DNA from: Mycolicibacterium austroafricanum
GTDB lineage: Bacteria > Actinomycetota > Actinomycetes > Mycobacteriales > Mycobacteriaceae
Assembly (NCBI RefSeq): GCF_902705885.1
Contig: NZ_CACSIP010000012.1
Span: forward strand, 271,255-335,254
DNA: 64,000 nt
Direction of reading: 5' to 3'
Shown here: piece after piece, positions 17,176-26,714 of the stretch
Layout of the letters: every line of letters starts with the position of its first letter
Position numbering within the stretch: the stretch's first letter is position 1
Made by a program: the position numbers and the translations under genes
The notes under the pieces: generated by a model
Seen by the model: only the letters and a program-made list of their open reading frames with translations
Database searches by the model: none
What the model was told of the DNA's origin: nothing

Positions 17176-18753
17176 ATGGCGAATCCCTTTGAGCTGGACG
17201 GGCGTGGTCCCACCGAACGGCAATTCCTCGGCAGCGGCATCGCGCTGATCGTGATCACCGCACTTGTCGCCGGCCTGCTTCTGCTCAAGTCCACCGGACG
17301 CCTTGAGTCCAGCGTGCGGGTGGTCGCAGCCCTGGTTAACGTCGGCGACGGCCTGCCGCAGCGATCCGACGTCAAGTACCATGGTGTGCTGGTCGGCGCC
17401 GTTCAGAGGGTCACGCCCGCGGAGTATGGCGATCCCAACTTCGTTCACATCGTCCTCAAACCCGAATATGCAAAGTCGATTCCGGCTGCCGTGACCGCGC
17501 GGGTGGTGCCCAGCAACGTCTTCGCGGTGTCGTCGGTGCAACTCGTCGACCCTGCCGGGCCGGCCAGCGGTGTGAGCCCCGGACCCACCATCGCGTCCGG
17601 CGCCGAGATCCCCGAGGACACCGAGTTGCCGACCGTGCTGTTTCAGACCACCATCAGCAAGCTGCGGGACATCCTCGCTGCGACCGGGCGCGGTCGCGAG
17701 GACGACACGATCGGCATTCTCGCCGCGGTGAACGCGGCCACCGAGAACCGTCGAACCGAATTGCTCACCAGCGGTGCACAGTTGAACCGGCTGGTCGATC
17801 AGCTCGATCAGATCGTGGCCACTGAGCCGGATCAGACCACGGTCTCGGCACTCGTTGACGCGACGCGCGGCCTTGCGCAGACCGCCCCCGAGCTCGTCGA
17901 TGCGCTGCACCAGGCGGTGCAACCCATGCAGACGCTCGTCGAGCAGGACGCACAGCTCACCGCGCTCGTCAACGGCGGCATCCACACGGTGGGCACGACG
18001 CACACCGCGCTGAACAACCACACCGATCGGATGGTCCGGATCACCACCGAACTGACCCCGGTGATCGGCAGCCTGGCCCAGACCTCGCACCACTGGGTGC
18101 CCGCGTTCGTCAAACTGAATCAGTTGTCGGACCGGTTCTTCGACGAGGTCTGGATCCACGAGCGGGACATCGGCAACATGCGGGTGAATCTGTCGTTCGC
18201 GCCGACCTACTCCTACACCAGGGCGGACTGCCCGGAGTACGCCGGGCTGAAGGGGCCGAGTTGTTTCACCGCCCCGCTGGTGCCGACACGGCCCGAACTA
18301 CCGGATGTGCTGTTGCCGCAGAACTACCAGCCGCCTGCGGACCTGATGCCCCCGCCGGGCACCGAGATCGGGCCCAGTGGCAATCTGGTCGCCGTGGGTC
18401 CACCGCTGGTGAACCCCAATCCCGATCTGACGGATCCTAATCCGCCGCTACCACCGTGGATGCCTCCGTCGCAGCCGGTGCCCGGCACCGCCAACCCGGT
18501 GCTGGTCCCTGTCCCCCCGCCGCCGGTGCCGTTGTCGCCGCCGGCCCCGGTCGCGCCGCGCCCGGGTGATCCCCCGATGGCCGCGGAGGCCGCACCGGCC
18601 TCCTACGGCGGAAACGTGGGACCTGTTGGCAGTCAACAGGAACGCACCCAGCTCGGCATCGTCACCGGCCGACCGGCCACGGTGGCGACCCAGCTGCTGC
18701 TCGGTCCGGTCGCGCGCGGCACGACAGTTGCCATCAGCGAGGAGCCTCGATGA
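17176..18753 (+). CDS. mceA: Mce family protein, MceA-type
   Basis: 525 residues. There is one N-terminal membrane helix (GIALIVITALVAGLLLL, near residues 21-38), then the MCE domain from about residue 45 (VRVVAALVNVGDGLPQRSDV) and a long helical region. A proline-rich tail of about 120 residues follows, with PPPPVPLSPP and the MceA-typical ending QQERTQLGIVTG. MceA-F are thought to form a hetero-oligomeric tunnel that passes lipids across the periplasm to the YrbE permease. The ATG directly follows the yrbEB stop. The tail resembles other mycobacterial MceA C-termini and is probably exposed in the cell envelope. Confidence 0.95.
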   Translation: MANPFELDGRGPTERQFLGSGIALIVITALVAGLLLLKSTGRLESSVRVVAALVNVGDGLPQRSDVKYHGVLVGAVQRVTPAEYGDPNFVHIVLKPEYAKSIPAAVTARVVPSNVFAVSSVQLVDPAGPASGVSPGPTIASGAEIPEDTELPTVLFQTTISKLRDILAATGRGREDDTIGILAAVNAATENRRTELLTSGAQLNRLVDQLDQIVATEPDQTTVSALVDATRGLAQTAPELVDALHQAVQPMQTLVEQDAQLTALVNGGIHTVGTTHTALNNHTDRMVRITTELTPVIGSLAQTSHHWVPAFVKLNQLSDRFFDEVWIHERDIGNMRVNLSFAPTYSYTRADCPEYAGLKGPSCFTAPLVPTRPELPDVLLPQNYQPPADLMPPPGTEIGPSGNLVAVGPPLVNPNPDLTDPNPPLPPWMPPSQPVPGTANPVLVPVPPPPVPLSPPAPVAPRPGDPPMAAEAAPASYGGNVGPVGSQQERTQLGIVTGRPATVATQLLLGPVARGTTVAISEEPR

Positions 18754-19805
18754 AACACCGCGGCGCAATGGCAGGATTGTCGATCTTCATGGTCGTGGCC
18801 GTCACGCTGACGTGGTTGGTGTATGTCACGCTCCGGCGAGATGTGGCGGGGACGACCGCGCCGTACGCCGCGATGTTCACCGATGTGTTCGGCCTGCGTG
18901 AGGGTGATGACGTCCGAATGGCCGGGGTTCGTGTCGGGCGTGTCCAAAGTATCGAGCTGCAAGGTGATCTCGCCAAGGTGTCGTTCGTGGTGCAGAGCAA
19001 CCAGCAGCTGCTCGGGACCACTGTCGCCTCGGTGACGTACCAGAACATCGTCGGTCAGCGTTATCTCGGTCTGTCGCTGGGTACCAGGGGAGAGCCCGAC
19101 CCATTGCCGGCGGGCAGCGTCATCCCCCTCGAGCGGTCCGATCCGTCGTTCGACGTGACCAGACTGCTCAACGGTTACGAGCCGTTGTTCAGCCTGCTCA
19201 ACCCGAGGGATGCCGACAACCTCACCCGCGGCGTCATCCAGTCGCTACAGGGTGACGAGGCGTCGATCACCGCACTCGTGGACCAGACATCCCGGTTGAC
19301 CGATTCGTTCGCCGGCCGCGACGAAGAACTCGGCACGGTGATCACCGACCTGAACATGGTGATGAGAAACCTCGCCCGGCACAACGACAGCCTCGATCAG
19401 ATTCTCACCGAGGCGCAGTCGGCGGTGTCCATCTTCGACGGGCAGCGTTCCGAGTTGGTGGACTCGACGGGGTCGATCGCACGGGTGGTGCAGCAGCTCT
19501 CGGAGATCACCGATGAGGTGTATCCAGATCTGAAGGAACTTGTGGATCGTCAGCCCGGGTTCGCCCAGCACATGGTCGGCATCGAACCCCAGCTGGCGTT
19601 CACCGGCGCCAATCTGCCGTTGCTGCTCAAGGGTTTTGCGCGGCTCACCGGTGACGGGGCGTACGCCAACGCGTATGCCTGCGACCTCAACGCCACCGGA
19701 TTCTTCCCCGGACTCAACGATGTGGTGCCGATCGTTGTCGACGCGGCGACCCCCGGCAACAATGCCCGTTACTCCCCGAAATGCAGGAACATGGCAAATG
19801 GCTGA
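18750..19805 (+). CDS. mceB: Mce family protein, MceB-type
   Basis: 351 residues with an ATGA overlap with mceA. A single N-terminal helix (LSIFMVVAVTLTWLVYV) is followed by the MCE domain, where the loop FGLREGDDVRMAGVRVGRV near residue 50 is the core. A helical, tunnel-forming region then runs to the C-terminus. Second of the six Mce subunits. The end of the gene overlaps mceC by 8 bp, in keeping with tight translational coupling of the operon. Confidence 0.95.
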   Translation: MKHRGAMAGLSIFMVVAVTLTWLVYVTLRRDVAGTTAPYAAMFTDVFGLREGDDVRMAGVRVGRVQSIELQGDLAKVSFVVQSNQQLLGTTVASVTYQNIVGQRYLGLSLGTRGEPDPLPAGSVIPLERSDPSFDVTRLLNGYEPLFSLLNPRDADNLTRGVIQSLQGDEASITALVDQTSRLTDSFAGRDEELGTVITDLNMVMRNLARHNDSLDQILTEAQSAVSIFDGQRSELVDSTGSIARVVQQLSEITDEVYPDLKELVDRQPGFAQHMVGIEPQLAFTGANLPLLLKGFARLTGDGAYANAYACDLNATGFFPGLNDVVPIVVDAATPGNNARYSPKCRNMANG

Positions 19806-20835
19806 ACCGAAGAAGAAGTCGCGGCGGCCACTGGAGGACCGCAACAAGGTCGGCCTCGGCCTCGTAGCGATCATCGTGGTGAGCGTGCTGGTCGGGGCGC
19901 TGCTGCTGGTGCGGGCCACTGACGTCGGTTACCGTCACTACACGGCGCAGTTCCTCCAGGCCGCTGCGCTGCGACCGGGCAATCCGGTCACCGTCGCCGG
20001 CATACCGGTCGGCGAGGTGACGAGCATGGAGCTGGCGGGCGACCATGTCAAAGCCGGTCTGAAGGTGCGCAATGACGTCGAACTCGGCGCGGACTCCCGG
20101 GCGATCATCAAGGTCACCACCATTCTCGGTTCGCGCTACCTGTCACTGCAGCCCGCCGGCGAGGGCTCGCTGCCCGAGGGCAGCTTCGACCTCGCGCACA
20201 CCGAGGTCCCCTACGACCTGCAGGAGGCCCTGACAGACGTCACGACCACCTACGAACAGGTCGATTCCGACCAGTTCGCCGAGACGCTCGGAATCCTCGG
20301 CGAGCAGTTGCAGGGGCTGCCACCGGTGGTCCCGCAGGCGCTGGAGAACACCCATACGCTGTCGACGATCGTCGCCGACCGACGCGACCAACTCGGTTCG
20401 TTGCTGGAAACCACGGAATTGGTCAGCACCACCCTGCGCCGTCAGCAGGCGAACATCGCCAGCATGGTCCGGCAGGGTAACGATCTGTTGGGCGAGTTCG
20501 TGATGCGGCGGGCATCATTCCACGCCATGATGGACGCGATCACCAATCTTGTTGAGACGCTGAGCAACATCGTGATCGACGACCGTGACGAGCTGGAGGG
20601 GCTACTGGTCGATGTCCGGGAGCTCTCCGACATGCTCGGCCAGAACGACGCGATGCTGCGCAGTGTCCTGCAGTCGGCCCCGCTCGCGTTGCGCGGACTG
20701 GCCAACGCCACCGGTTCGGGCAACGCGGTCGATTTCAACGCGGCCAACGGATTGCTCGTCGATTCGTGGGTGTGCGCGATCAGCGGCCGGGCCAAACAAT
20801 TCAGCATGATCGAGTACCTGAAGGACTGCAAGTGA
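19798..20835 (+). CDS. mceC: Mce family protein, MceC-type
   Basis: From ATG 19798 (8 bp inside mceB) the protein has 345 residues. A lysine/arginine-rich start (EPKKKSRRPLEDRNK) precedes the membrane helix VGLGLVAIIVVSVLVGALLL. The MCE core AALRPGNPVTVAGIPVGEVT lies near residues 58-77, and helical repeats with LSTIVADRRDQLGSLL follow. The frame is open further upstream inside mceB, but that portion shows no family residues. Third subunit of the putative lipid-import complex. Confidence 0.94.
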   Translation: MAEPKKKSRRPLEDRNKVGLGLVAIIVVSVLVGALLLVRATDVGYRHYTAQFLQAAALRPGNPVTVAGIPVGEVTSMELAGDHVKAGLKVRNDVELGADSRAIIKVTTILGSRYLSLQPAGEGSLPEGSFDLAHTEVPYDLQEALTDVTTTYEQVDSDQFAETLGILGEQLQGLPPVVPQALENTHTLSTIVADRRDQLGSLLETTELVSTTLRRQQANIASMVRQGNDLLGEFVMRRASFHAMMDAITNLVETLSNIVIDDRDELEGLLVDVRELSDMLGQNDAMLRSVLQSAPLALRGLANATGSGNAVDFNAANGLLVDSWVCAISGRAKQFSMIEYLKDCK

Positions 20836-21950
20836 CGACCGTTAGAGCAAGGCTGGTAGCGCTGTTCGCCGCAGCAGTGGTGATTGCCGGCGGCATTGCA
20901 GCATCCGGATGGTCCGTTGTCTCGGACCGGTTCGACACCATCTCGGTGACCGCGCAGTTCGACAATGTGGCTGGACTCTATGAGGGCAATACCGTTGCGG
21001 TACTGGGAATGCCGGTGGGGCAGGTCACCAAGATCGTCGCGAAGGGCGGCTACGTGGAGGTGGAGTTCACCGTTGACGGTGACGTCCAGGTGCCTGCTGA
21101 TGTCCAGGCGGTGACCATATCGAACTCGATCCTGACCGACCGGCAGATCGAACTGACACCGCCCTACCGTGGTGGGCCGACCTTGCAGCACCGCGACACC
21201 ATCGGCCTCAATCGCACAACAACGCCGGTCGAGTTCGCCAGGGTGCTCGATGTGCTCGACAAGCTGTCCACCTCGCTTCGCGGCGACGGCCAGGGGGGCG
21301 GTCCGGTCGCCGGCGTCGTCGACGCCAGCGCCGCGATTGCCGACGGGAACGGTCAGGCGATGAAGGATGCGCTCGGCGAGCTGTCCGAAGCCCTGCGGCT
21401 GAGCTCCGAGCGGGGCGCGGTGACCGGGGGCCAGTTGAGCGCGGTCATCAGGAACGTCAGCACGTTGTTCGAGGCGGCGGCCGACAACGATGCCACCCTG
21501 CGGGAATTCGGCTCGCATGTGAGGCAACTCAGTCAGGTACTCGCCGACGAGCACTTCGGTACCGGGACGACCGGCAAGAAGATCGATGACGTGGTCAACC
21601 AGTTGGGTGAGGTGCTGGTCACCCACCGGGATGCGATCAAGCAGATTGTCGCCAACGGCGACATTGCGCTGAACACGACGGTGGACCATCGGCGGGATCT
21701 CGCAGAGCTCCTCGACCTGACCCCGATGACACTGGACAACATCTACAACGCGATCGACCGGACCAACGGGGCGGTTCGCGTGCATGTGCTCACCGACAAG
21801 GTGCTGTTCGACACCCAGACGGTCAAAGAGATGTGCAACATGATGGGTTTGCGTCAGCTGGGCTGCAGTACCGGCACCCTGCAGGACTTCGGTCCCGACT
21901 TCGGTCTGAGCTACGTGCTGGACGGCCTCGCAGCGATGGGGCAGAAGTGA
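20832..21950 (+). CDS. mceD: Mce family protein, MceD-type
   Basis: GTG 20832 overlaps the mceC stop (GTGA) and gives 372 residues. The N-terminal helix LVALFAAAVVIAGGIAASGW is followed by an MCE domain containing NVAGLYEGNTVAVLGMPVGQ near residue 48, then the usual long helical segment. The frame continues upstream to 20766, but within mceC and without family residues. Fourth Mce subunit; the gene ends one base into the mceE ATG. Confidence 0.94.
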   Translation: MTTVRARLVALFAAAVVIAGGIAASGWSVVSDRFDTISVTAQFDNVAGLYEGNTVAVLGMPVGQVTKIVAKGGYVEVEFTVDGDVQVPADVQAVTISNSILTDRQIELTPPYRGGPTLQHRDTIGLNRTTTPVEFARVLDVLDKLSTSLRGDGQGGGPVAGVVDASAAIADGNGQAMKDALGELSEALRLSSERGAVTGGQLSAVIRNVSTLFEAAADNDATLREFGSHVRQLSQVLADEHFGTGTTGKKIDDVVNQLGEVLVTHRDAIKQIVANGDIALNTTVDHRRDLAELLDLTPMTLDNIYNAIDRTNGAVRVHVLTDKVLFDTQTVKEMCNMMGLRQLGCSTGTLQDFGPDFGLSYVLDGLAAMGQK

Positions 21951-23290
21951 TGGCCCACCCCGGAAAGTCGCTGGTTGCACTGGCACTTGCCACCTGTGTC
22001 TCGATATCAGGTTGTGCGACAGACGGATTGGCGAGCCTACCGCTGCCGGCGCCCGGCGGGGGTTCAGATGGTTTCATGTTGACAGCGGTGTTCTCCAACG
22101 CGCTGAACCTGCCGGCGATGGCGAAGGTCAGGCTCGCCGGGGCCGACATCGGACAACTGGAGTCGATGGAGGCACACAATTACACCGCGGTGACGACGTT
22201 GCGCATCAGGGACGGAGTGCAGTTGCCGCAGGGCAGTACCGCCGAGTTGCGGTCGGCGACACCGCTGGGGGACGTGTTCGTCTCGATCCGGCCTCCGGGT
22301 GCGGTGCCGGCGGGAACGCCGTTGCTCGGGGACGGAGACACCATACCGATCGAATCCACCACTGCGGCAGCCACTGTCGAGTCTGTGTTGAGCTCAGCGG
22401 CGATCCTGGTGAACGGCGGTGCGGTGCGCAACTTCACCAACGTCATCAATGGTCTGGGTCGTGCGACGGGTGATCAGGGCCAGGCATTCGGTGACCTGAT
22501 CCGCAAGACCAACCACACCCTGGGGACGCTGAACAATCGGTCCGACCAGATCGCCACCTCGCTGACCGAGACGTCGCGACTGGTCGAACAGCTGGAGGCC
22601 AAGAACGACGATCTCGGCGAGTTGATGGAGCAGGCCGGCCCGGCCACCGAGACACTGGCCGCCCACACCAACGAGATCGCCGATCTGGTCCTGCAGATCG
22701 GCGGCACCGCTGAGCAGTTGACGAAGTTCCCGTCGATCGCGGGAACCGACACCAGCGGTCGAAGTGTCATCGCGGACGCCAACACGATCGCCGAGGCGTG
22801 GAACGACGTGGTGCTGACCCCCGATGCGACGCTCTACGCGCTGAACCGGTTGATGCCGCCATTCGTCAAGTCGACGACGAGCAATGCGATTGCGGTGCGG
22901 GCCAGCATCGATCGGTTGGTGCTCGGTTCGATTCCCGATATCGGGTTCGCCGGCGACACCGGTTTGCACGGGCCCAAGCGCTACAACTGGCATCAGCTCG
23001 TCGGGTCGATTCAGTACACCCTCTTCCGGTTGCAGGAGCGGATCGTGGGGAAGGGACCCGGAGTGCCGCAGTTGCCGGTCATGCCGAGTCTCACCGACCC
23101 GGGGCAGATCGTGACCGCCCCGGGCGCAGCGGCGCCGGCCCCGCCCCCACCGCCGGGGGCGGTACCGCAGGCGCCACCGGCATCGGTATGGACTCCGCCG
23201 CCGACACCCGCGTCACAGGCACCTCCGGGACCCGGGGCGCCGGCGCCGCCGGGATCCGCGCCGTTGCTGCCGGCTGAGGCACCACGATGA
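21950..23290 (+). CDS. mceE: Mce family lipoprotein, MceE-type (LprK-like)
   Basis: ATG 21950 (TGATG overlap with mceD) gives 446 residues. The signal ends in the lipobox SISGC (cysteine near residue 22), so this is the lipid-anchored Mce subunit typical of position E. The MCE domain has ALNLPAMAKVRLAGADIGQ near residue 60. The last ~70 residues are rich in proline and alanine (APAPPPPPGAVPQAPP). The lipid anchor presumably tethers the outer part of the complex. Overlap with mceF is ATGA. Confidence 0.95.
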   Translation: MAHPGKSLVALALATCVSISGCATDGLASLPLPAPGGGSDGFMLTAVFSNALNLPAMAKVRLAGADIGQLESMEAHNYTAVTTLRIRDGVQLPQGSTAELRSATPLGDVFVSIRPPGAVPAGTPLLGDGDTIPIESTTAAATVESVLSSAAILVNGGAVRNFTNVINGLGRATGDQGQAFGDLIRKTNHTLGTLNNRSDQIATSLTETSRLVEQLEAKNDDLGELMEQAGPATETLAAHTNEIADLVLQIGGTAEQLTKFPSIAGTDTSGRSVIADANTIAEAWNDVVLTPDATLYALNRLMPPFVKSTTSNAIAVRASIDRLVLGSIPDIGFAGDTGLHGPKRYNWHQLVGSIQYTLFRLQERIVGKGPGVPQLPVMPSLTDPGQIVTAPGAAAPAPPPPPGAVPQAPPASVWTPPPTPASQAPPGPGAPAPPGSAPLLPAEAPR

Positions 23291-24537
23291 TCGGCGTCGT
23301 AGCGGACCACATCGTCGGTATCGTCCGCGTCGGCCACCGGCGCCGGGCCTGGGTGTCAGCGGGCGCCCTGCTGCTGACCTTGGTCGTGGCGAGTGGATAC
23401 CTGTTCATCGGTGCGCTGCAGGTCAACCCGGTAGCGTCGAGCTACCGGGTGACGGTGAAGCTGCCGGAATCCGCCGGTCTGCTGCCGAATCAGAACGTCA
23501 CATTGCGCGGCGTCCCGATCGGCCGGGTCGAACGCCTCGACATCACTCCCGCGGGCGTCAACGCGGTCGTGACGGTCGATTCGACGGTTGCGGTCCCGGC
23601 GTCGAGCGAGGTACGGGTGTCCGGGTTGTCACCGGCCGGTGAGCAGTACATCGACTTCGTCGCAGCCAGCGGCGAGGGGCCGTATCTGAGTGACGGAAGC
23701 GTGGTGGCCGAGGCAGACACCACGGTGCCGGTGAGTCTGGCCGATCTGCTCGCGAACGCCGATGGCGCGCTCGCGCAGGTGGATACGACCAAACTCGAGC
23801 TCATCCGCAAAGAGCTCAGCATGGGCGACGCCGGACCGCAGAAGCTCGCCGACATCATCGACGGTGGCACATTCCTGCTGTCGACCCTCGATTCGGTGCT
23901 GCCCGAGACCACCAGCATGCTCCGCACCAGTCGCGTGGTGCTCACCCTCGCAGCCGACAAGAACGAGGGCATCGGAGTCGCCTCGGAGAACCTCGACCAG
24001 ACTTTCAACGGTGTGAACCGGATGCGGGACGGTTTCCGCCGGCTGACCAACGAGGCTCCGGAGGCGTTGACCGCCATCGACAATCTGTTCCTCGACAACT
24101 CCGACACGATGGTGCAGCTGCTGGGGAACCTGACCACCACTTCGCAGCTTCTCTATCTTCGGGTCCCGGCCTTGAACGCGTTGTTCCCCGATTACCGCAC
24201 CTCGGTCCTCGACGCCATCGGCAGCATCATGCACGACAACGGGCTGTGGGCCACCGGGGACATCTATCCGCGCTACACCTGCGATTACGGAACACCCCGC
24301 CTGCCACCGTCCTCGGCTGACTACCCGGAGCCTTTCATGTACACCTACTGTCGAGACGATCATCCCGGCGTCCTGGTCCGCGGAGCGAAGAATGCGCCCC
24401 GTCCGGCCGGCGATGACGGCGCCGGCCCGCCGCCGGGCGCCGATCTCGGCCGCACCACCGATCCGACACCGCGAGGGCGCTACACGATCCCGACGCCGTA
24501 CGGCGGTCCGACACTGCCGATCGAGCCGCCCCGATGA
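23287..24537 (+). CDS. mceF: Mce family protein, MceF-type
   Basis: 416 residues with an ATGA overlap with mceE. An N-terminal helix (WVSAGALLLTLVVASGYLFI) precedes the MCE domain, in which AGLLPNQNVTLRGVPIGRVE near residue 60 is the core. The C-terminal tail is proline-rich (GAGPPPGADLGRTTDPTPRG). Sixth and last canonical Mce subunit. The stop overlaps the Mce-associated membrane protein ATG, so the operon continues without a break. Confidence 0.95.
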   Translation: MIGVVADHIVGIVRVGHRRRAWVSAGALLLTLVVASGYLFIGALQVNPVASSYRVTVKLPESAGLLPNQNVTLRGVPIGRVERLDITPAGVNAVVTVDSTVAVPASSEVRVSGLSPAGEQYIDFVAASGEGPYLSDGSVVAEADTTVPVSLADLLANADGALAQVDTTKLELIRKELSMGDAGPQKLADIIDGGTFLLSTLDSVLPETTSMLRTSRVVLTLAADKNEGIGVASENLDQTFNGVNRMRDGFRRLTNEAPEALTAIDNLFLDNSDTMVQLLGNLTTTSQLLYLRVPALNALFPDYRTSVLDAIGSIMHDNGLWATGDIYPRYTCDYGTPRLPPSSADYPEPFMYTYCRDDHPGVLVRGAKNAPRPAGDDGAGPPPGADLGRTTDPTPRGRYTIPTPYGGPTLPIEPPR

Positions 24538-25199
24538 AACCCGACGAAGAAAGTCGCCAGGAGATGAATGTGTCTGTCAAGACCGACCGGAAACTCGACG
24601 ACGAGACTTCCGACGCCGCACCCGAGGGTGACGAGGCCACACCCGAGGCTGCACCCGATACCGAGGCTGGCGACGACGGAGCCGACGACGGCACGGAAAG
24701 CGTGGCAGCCGAACGGAGGCCGTGGCAGCGTCGCTTGGTGGTCGCGGCGGTGGCGGTACTGATCGTCGGCGGATTCGTGACGTCGGGATTCTTGGGGTGG
24801 CAACTGTGGCAGGACCGGCAGGTGGCACGTGCTGGGGAGCAGGCGCAGGCGGCTGCGGTCGAGTACGCGCAGGTACTGACGAGCATTGACTCCGCCAGGG
24901 TCGACGAGAACTTCGATCGGGTGCTCGACGGCGCGACCGGTGAGTTCAAGGACATGTATTCCGAGTCCAGCGTGGAGTTGCGGCAGTTGCTCATCGACAA
25001 CGAGGCGGCCGCGCACGGCGTCGTCGTCGAGTCGGCGGTCCAGTCCGAGTCCAAGGATAAAGTGGTGGTGCTGCTGTTCGTGGATCAGTCGGTGTCCAAT
25101 TCTTCGATTCCCGACCCGCGAATCGACCGAAGCAGGATCAAGATGACGATGGAGTACGTCGACGAACGTTGGCGTGCAGGCAAAGTCGAGCTGCCCTGA
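24534..25199 (+). CDS. Mce-associated membrane protein
   Basis: 221 residues. A highly acidic, low-complexity first 55 residues (EGDEATPEAAPDTEAGDD) is followed by one membrane helix (LVVAAVAVLIVGGFVTSGFL). A ~120-residue extracytoplasmic SnoaL/NTF2-like region then follows, with YAQVLTSIDSARVDENFDRV and MEYVDERWRAGKVELP. This layout is that of the Mas proteins that follow mce genes in mycobacteria and are thought to stabilise or regulate the transporter. It overlaps mceF by ATGA. Confidence 0.92.
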   Translation: MKPDEESRQEMNVSVKTDRKLDDETSDAAPEGDEATPEAAPDTEAGDDGADDGTESVAAERRPWQRRLVVAAVAVLIVGGFVTSGFLGWQLWQDRQVARAGEQAQAAAVEYAQVLTSIDSARVDENFDRVLDGATGEFKDMYSESSVELRQLLIDNEAAAHGVVVESAVQSESKDKVVVLLFVDQSVSNSSIPDPRIDRSRIKMTMEYVDERWRAGKVELP

Positions 25200-25212
25200 G
25201 GTGGAATGGTCG

Positions 25213-25998
25213 ATGGTGCGGTTCAGCGGGATGACGGCCACGGTGCTGGCGGCCGGCGTGATTGTGGCACCGACAGCCGCGGCGTCTGCGCAGACTTTCT
25301 GCGCGGAACTCGGGGGTGCCTGGAACGGCCAGTACTGTCACACCTCGGTGCTGTCGGACCGAAAGGCGATGCGCGACATCAAGGTGGCGATCCCCGCAGA
25401 GGTCGTCGACGACCCGGTGGCCGGACCGGTGGTCCGCAACTACCTGCGCACGCTGGTGGACAACTGGCGGACCGCGGCGGTGAAGATGGTGGCCGACAGC
25501 TTCGGCGAAGGCAACTACCAGATCTTCCGACGTGCCGGTGTGATGACCCTGGTCTACCGGGAGACTTATCACGCTGACGGTCCCGACTTCAACAATGCGT
25601 ACCGCACATTCACGTTCGACACAACCAACGGGCGGCAGCTGCAGCTGGCCGATGTGGTGAAGCCGACTCTTGATCCGTTGGTGGTGATTCCACCGCTGGC
25701 GGAGCCGTTCGTGAGGCAGGCGCTCGACGTGGCCCCTCCCCAGCACGAGCCGGGAAGCTACCCGTTTGTCGTCGACCGTTGGACACCGGACAACGTGTAC
25801 TCCGGCGGTTACAAGGCCTGGGCGCTGACCCCCGATGAGCTGATCCTCTACATGCCGGACTATCCCGTGGGACGCGATTCCCCCACGAACTTCACGCCGG
25901 GTGTCATGCAGTGGTCGATGGACGGTGGGACCGTGCAGGCGCATATCCCGCTGGTTGCGCTGGCGCCGGTGCTGCGTCCCGAATTCGGCGGTTCCTGA
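25213..25998 (+). CDS. MPT64/RsiV-like (DUF3298) secreted protein
   Basis: From ATG 25213 (GAGGTGG upstream) the protein has 261 residues; GTG 25201 is an alternative. A Sec signal peptide ends near AAASAQ. The mature part starts TFCAELGGAWNGQYCHTS, two cysteines spaced as in the secreted antigen MPT64. It continues with an RsiV/DUF3298-like domain (YRTFTFDTTNGRQLQLADVV, ALTPDELILYMPDYPVG). MPT64-like proteins are secreted and of uncertain function. Its place 13 bp after the Mce-associated gene makes it part of the mce operon, which is less usual. Confidence 0.85.
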   Translation: MVRFSGMTATVLAAGVIVAPTAAASAQTFCAELGGAWNGQYCHTSVLSDRKAMRDIKVAIPAEVVDDPVAGPVVRNYLRTLVDNWRTAAVKMVADSFGEGNYQIFRRAGVMTLVYRETYHADGPDFNNAYRTFTFDTTNGRQLQLADVVKPTLDPLVVIPPLAEPFVRQALDVAPPQHEPGSYPFVVDRWTPDNVYSGGYKAWALTPDELILYMPDYPVGRDSPTNFTPGVMQWSMDGGTVQAHIPLVALAPVLRPEFGGS

Positions 25999-26000
25999 AC

Positions 26001-26600
26001 ATGTTCGGCATTCGAACCCACTGTCTGGTTCTGGTTCTCGTGGTGCTGCTGATGGTGGCGTCACCGGTGAGTTCGGCGGAACCCGGCCAGAACGGAGTCG
26101 CTCCGTCGCTGCCGCCTTTCACCCCGTACCCGTCGGACTGGTCGCCTGACTACACGGTGTTCCCGTACGACGTCTGGCGGTCGCGGGTCACACCTGAACA
26201 GATCACCGCCCAGCGGGAATCCTGTCAATGGTTCAACGCCCGGTACGACCAGTTGCGGCAACAGGCCTTGGGGTTTCAGCATTTTCTCGGAGACCAGCAC
26301 GATGACTGGTCGGCGACCGGTGTCCGGGAGGCCGGTGATGTCGTGGCCGCCAACCTCGACCAATCGGCGGCCTTCTTGAACCCCCGCGCGCACACCTTGT
26401 TCATCGTGAACTACCCGGATCTGAGCGACTATTCGCCGCTCTTCCACGGCGACTCGATCTACCGGCTGTGGTACCAGCTGACCCAGATCAGCGACAAGAT
26501 CTCGCGGCGGCTGCCGTCGGGTCAGATCAGCGCCAACACTGCGACCCTGAATGTCTACGGCAGGGCGATCCGCGATTCCGGGGTCTGCGAAGGCGCCTGA
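26001..26600 (+). CDS. Secreted protein of unknown function in the mce operon
   Basis: ATG 26001 lies 2 bp after the MPT64-like gene and gives 199 residues. A clear signal peptide (LVLVLVVLLMVASPVSS followed by AEP) indicates export. The mature domain begins with a proline-rich stretch (SLPPFTPYPSDWSPDYTVFP), contains a single early cysteine (ESCQWFNARYDQLRQQALGF) and one near the end (GVCEGA), possibly a disulfide. I do not recognise the family. Position suggests an accessory envelope component of the Mce system. Confidence 0.85.
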   Translation: MFGIRTHCLVLVLVVLLMVASPVSSAEPGQNGVAPSLPPFTPYPSDWSPDYTVFPYDVWRSRVTPEQITAQRESCQWFNARYDQLRQQALGFQHFLGDQHDDWSATGVREAGDVVAANLDQSAAFLNPRAHTLFIVNYPDLSDYSPLFHGDSIYRLWYQLTQISDKISRRLPSGQISANTATLNVYGRAIRDSGVCEGA

Positions 26601-26657
26601 CTGCGGCGCCGCCGGCCGAGACGAGGCGCGTCCCATAGCCCGGTCCCTGCCACAGCC

Positions 26658-26695
26658 TTGACATGCTGACACAGATCGCTAGTTTCTGTGTCAGC
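26658..26695 (+). promoter_or_regulatory. Promoter with overlapping TetR-type operator
   Basis: A TTGACA -35 box lies at 26658-26663 and a TAGTTT -10 box at 26680-26685 (16-bp spacing). An 11-bp perfect inverted repeat (GCTGACACAGA at 26665-26675, TCTGTGTCAGC at 26685-26695, 9-bp spacer) covers the spacer and -10. This is the layout expected for repression by the TetR protein encoded at 27688. It predicts transcription starting near 26692 and supports the 26715 start of the oxygenase. Confidence 0.75.
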
Positions 26696-26714
26696 GATGA
26701 GTTCGGGAGGCGCC

